From Cannabis sativa (Eukaryota; Streptophyta; Magnoliopsida; Rosales; Cannabaceae), in the NCBI RefSeq assembly GCF_029168945.1, contig NC_083605.1, positions 35,167,280-35,231,279 of the forward strand: 64,000 nt of DNA. The letters run 5' to 3'. Every line of letters starts with the position of its first letter. Within the stretch, counting starts at the first letter, position 1. Below the pieces are notes generated by a model. It was not told where the DNA came from. It was given only the letters and a program-made list of their open reading frames with translations, and ran no database searches. Made by a program: the position numbers and the translations under genes. Shown here in pieces: positions 62,479 to 64,000 of this stretch.

Positions 62479-63065
62479 GGTAAATTGCGGTATAAATATT
62501 TAATGTTTTAGATTTTATACACTTAAATACCTAATATTTATTTTTGGAGGCAAAAATACTTAATGTTACAATTCTCTTACACCGTTACTACTATTTCTGT
62601 TAACTCATAAATATAGACCCGTGAAGGGTTCAGATGCATTACATTTATTTTTATTTTATTTTAAAACTTAATATTCTTAATATCAGAAATTAAATGATAC
62701 TTGTTCCAAAAAAAAAAAAGAAAACCAATTCTCATAACAATTTTCACATGATACTGACACTTTAATTCGATAATCATGTTCCATATACTGCACTGGTTCA
62801 CTCAGCTATGGTAATTTAGTATTGCATCTTTTTTTTTAATAAGTAGTATTTAGTTTTTGATATTAAGAATATTAAATTTTAAAATAAAATAAATAAATAT
62901 AATGCATTTGAGCCCTCCACGTGTCTATATTTATGATAAGTTAACGGAAGTGGTAGTAACGGTGTAAGAGAATTGTAACATTTAGTATTTTTGCCTCCAA
63001 AAATAAACATTAGGTATTTAAGTGTATAAAATCTAAAACATTAAGTATTTATGCCACAATTTACC
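62479..63065. mobile_element. Foldback MITE with 222-bp arms
   Basis: Left arm 62479-62700 and right arm 62843-63065 are inverted copies, starting GGTAAATTG(C/T)GG and including TTTTTGGAGGCAAAAATA, around a loop of about 142 bases. Arms are roughly 90% alike by eye. No target duplication could be settled. Transcribed in the intron it would form a long double-stranded hairpin. Confidence 0.8.
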
Positions 63066-64000
63066 ATTTTATATTAATAATATACCTTAATTATTAATTC
63101 TCATCAGATCTAGAGAGAAATGAGAATGATATACATTGTCATTCTGTCGAAACTCGAAACTAAAATCTTTAATTAAGTCATTGTAATATCTAATTATAGA
63201 CTAATTATGTGTACATATATACATGCATCATGCATACATTCATATTTCAAGTACATATATAATATTGTAGTATAATATCTGATGATTGTTTAATAGGTGA
63301 AAGAAATGTTTCACGTGGTTTCCAAGCTTTTTCATTGATCAGAATTACATGGGTATTAAGGTTTTCAATTTTAGAAGGTTGATATGCTAATCAAATTTAA
63401 TTAAGTGGGGTAATAAGCTATGGTTTGAGAACTATCAACTTTTTCCAAAATAAATTGTATAATGTCCAAACAACTCCCCTTAATTTATTATATACATAAG
63501 TAAATCTTGTATTCTACATTATTCACTTTTATTTCTTGCTTCACTTTGTTTTCTTCTTAACTACTTAAACCTGATCAATTGAGTTAGACGAAAAGAGAAA
63601 CTATAATCTTATAGAGATAAGCGTTTCTATATGTTGTTGGAATTGGAACACTATTTCTTTGTTTCTAATAAGATTATAAGTTTCTCTTTTAAAAACGAAT
63701 TGTGTACTTATTGTTTAATTAATAATCTCAAGTGACATTAACTCAATTATTAGATGAAACTTAGAATATTGTAGTTTCTATATGATTGTCCGAAAATCAA
63801 TAATTATACTTTTTTTTTTTATTTGATATTAGGGGAGAGAAATTAAAACTTGAACCTCTTCTTAGTTTCAAATCACCACTTATTCCTATGACCATTTTTT
63901 TTTTCTTTTGTTGATTTTGGTAAAGATTTTTTTTTTTATTAAAAAAGATTATATATATGTTCAAAATATAAGAAAAAGTTTAAATTAATGAACATAAAAT

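Larger units (their letters stand above)
59198..64000 (+). other. First intron of the MADS-box gene (continues past the window)
   Basis: More than 4.8 kb of AT-rich sequence with no I/K-domain exon, so the intron is long and exon 2 lies outside the window, or the gene is truncated. It holds a CACTA MITE copy and a foldback element. The remainder shows only A/T tracts and short microsatellite-like runs. Confidence 0.65.

Noticed and set aside
62479..63065. microRNA precursor
   Set aside because: Arms of 222 bp with uniform similarity fit a foldback MITE, not a short miRNA stem.

Overview
The window looks like a flowering-plant, probably eudicot, nuclear chromosome segment. It is very AT-rich, has spliced genes with GT-AG introns, and consists mostly of nested transposable elements. 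The only clear host gene is a MIKC-type MADS-box gene of the SOC1/TM3 clade at the right edge. I cannot name the species from the sequence.

Layout. 1-303 is the end of a copia LTR with its primer-binding site. 304-10453 is a non-coding LTR retrotransposon on the minus strand (5-bp duplication ATATA). Its left LTR carries a Harbinger-like MITE; its right LTR carries a CACTA-type element that itself contains a nearly complete LINE (11-bp duplication). 12400-22242 is a full-length Tekay-like Ty3/gypsy chromovirus on the plus strand with an open 1545-aa polyprotein. 23056-31614 is a second, different chromovirus on the minus strand with an open 1539-aa polyprotein. 32120-37351 is a non-autonomous Athila/Tat-like element (tRNA-Asp-type primer site, gag remnant only) that splits an older unidentified reading frame (31774-37608).

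38880-47709 is a complete Mutator-like element (MULE) with a perfect 9-bp target duplication. It carries two convergent genes: an intact 8-exon Ulp1/SENP-like gene with a DUF1985-type region (1001 aa predicted), and a MuDR-type transposase with a SWIM zinc finger that is broken by three lesions. Another MULE of the same family, deleted and non-coding, lies 76 bp downstream (47786-49743) with its own 9-bp duplication. It may carry a captured host-gene exon.

50176-51247 is a 5'-truncated LINE tail on the plus strand. 51411-56960 is a heavily decayed LINE on the minus strand, interrupted by a CACTA-like insertion that holds a long GA microsatellite. From about 57 kb the sequence is the upstream region of the MADS-box gene: a MITE remnant, a tiny retroposon with a 16-bp duplication, three G-boxes and a CArG-like box. 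Exon 1 is at 59016-59197. The first intron runs past the window edge (more than 4.8 kb) and contains a second copy of the CACTA MITE and a 0.6-kb foldback element.

Together the elements give a readable relative history. The LINE is younger than the CACTA element, which is younger than the non-coding LTR element. The two MULEs inserted independently side by side. Three LTR elements have nearly identical LTRs and are recent.
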